Positions 63,166-64,000 of a stretch of DNA of 64,000 bases are shown one piece after another. The stretch spans positions 92,162 through 156,161 of the forward strand of contig NMRB01000541.1 of assembly GCA_002633025.1 (NCBI GenBank), written 5' to 3'. Each line of letters opens with the position of its first letter. Position 1 is the first letter of the stretch. The notes under the pieces are model-generated. The model made no database searches. It saw only the letters and a program-made list of their open reading frames with translations, and was not told the origin of the DNA. Source of the DNA: Notospermus geniculatus. Taxonomy: Eukaryota > Nemertea > Pilidiophora > Heteronemertea > Lineidae. The translations under genes and the position numbers were made by a program.

Positions 63166-64000
63166 CTGCGTCCTGCATACAGGATATTGGCGGAATCGCA
63201 GATGTCATATGGCTTGGAGATTATAAATTGACTATTGGCTAGGCATACTAGAAAGGAATGAATTGAACTTGGAGGTGTTACTTTGTAGGAGTGTGCAATA
63301 GTAAAAGGCCAGTCTCCACCAGTGAACAGTGGTAGTGTGCTCAATAGAAGGAATGGCTGTACTCCAGACCAGGGTGTACTTTGTAGTGCATGATGGAGCT
63401 GTCACTTCAAATGATCATCCTCCCGTTATCTCAGGTGGAGTTTGTGAGTTAACCGACTTGACTCCCTTTGCCCTCCTTCCCATGTTGAATGAAGGAATTT
63501 ACCTGTTATATGATCCCCTTTGGTCTGACCAGGTGTAACACCCGATAAAATGGGGGAAAGTCAATGATTTGAGATCGTCACACTCTGATTGATCATGTCA
63601 AATTCTTAATTGGTCCTCAAGATGATTGACATTCAATTAGTGTAGAAACGATGCGGTCCAAAGATTTTGATAATTGTTCTTGATACAGAGTGAAATAAAT
63701 ACTTAGCAACGAGAAATTTATCTTCGGCGTTTGACGGTCTGATTAATGTATGTGTAAGTATTGGGATTGAAATGTACAAGATAGTGGTCCATGTAGGCCC
63801 TAAACTGCACAAATTTGCCAAGAGTGATCCTGGGTGAAGTGGTTTTGCTCACACCAAATTAGGTTTGTCAGGGTTTCTTCCAGAAAAAATATTTTGGGGA
63901 TGGACCACGGCGGGTGCCGAACATGCCGAAGGCATCCGCTCCGTCAAGAGGTCTGAAAATGCATTTGCCTGATGAAATAGAACTTAAATCACTTAAAAAA
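63166..64000. other. Non-coding stretch to window end
   Basis: No exon, splice-bounded frame or known repeat was recognised. Confidence 0.35.

Noticed and set aside
1-64000. CRISPR arrays, prokaryotic operons or viral genomes
   Set aside because: No regularly spaced short repeats with unique spacers, no contiguous gene clusters, and no viral replication or capsid genes were seen.

Overview
This window looks like intron-rich, repeat-dense nuclear DNA of an invertebrate animal, most likely marine. There are no long bacterial-style open frames, and the few coding signals are short exons bounded by AG/GT splice sites. LINE remnants have the CR1/L2-type reverse transcriptase C-terminus. tRNA-derived SINEs, foldback (MITE-like) elements and minisatellites fill much of the rest. 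The phylum cannot be fixed from the sequence; mollusc, brachiopod, annelid, amphioxus and ambulacrarian all remain possible.

Layout. 1-3.4 kb: tandem minus-strand copies of a ~1 kb repeat (called the GTGAGC element here), one split by a LINE 3' fragment. 4.4-5.15 kb: a two-exon gene for a ~51-residue secreted peptide (minus strand) whose intron is mostly a foldback element. 5.2-7.2 kb: broken LINE and foldback elements. 8-22 kb: mostly non-coding, with minisatellites, SINEs, hairpins and a few weak ORFs. 22.5-23.9 kb: a direct duplication. 24.2-30.1 kb: the main gene region, on the minus strand. Three phase-compatible exons (Cys-rich, PAN-like, then a large C-terminal exon) are followed by a second, paralogous large exon 1.5 kb downstream. 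30-43 kb: foldback elements, SINEs and a 771-bp tandem duplication. 43-49.4 kb: minisatellites, SINEs and another GTGAGC copy inserted in a foldback arm. 50-56 kb: one possible secreted-peptide ORF, a CORE-SINE-like element and more foldbacks. 57.4-60 kb: a third complete plus-strand GTGAGC copy and second copies of two foldback families. 61 kb: a plausible terminal exon with a polyadenylation signal. 61.3-64 kb: repeats and nothing else recognised.

The best candidate for something undescribed is the 24.2-30.1 kb locus. Its exons suggest an extracellular protein with a Cys-rich segment and a PAN/apple-like module, joined to one of two related ~330-355-residue C-terminal domains that I do not recognise. 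Both large exons begin in phase 0 at homologous positions, so they could be alternative terminal exons or a tandem paralog. Second is the tiny secreted-peptide gene at 4.4-5.15 kb. Splice joins are inferred by eye and have no transcript support here.
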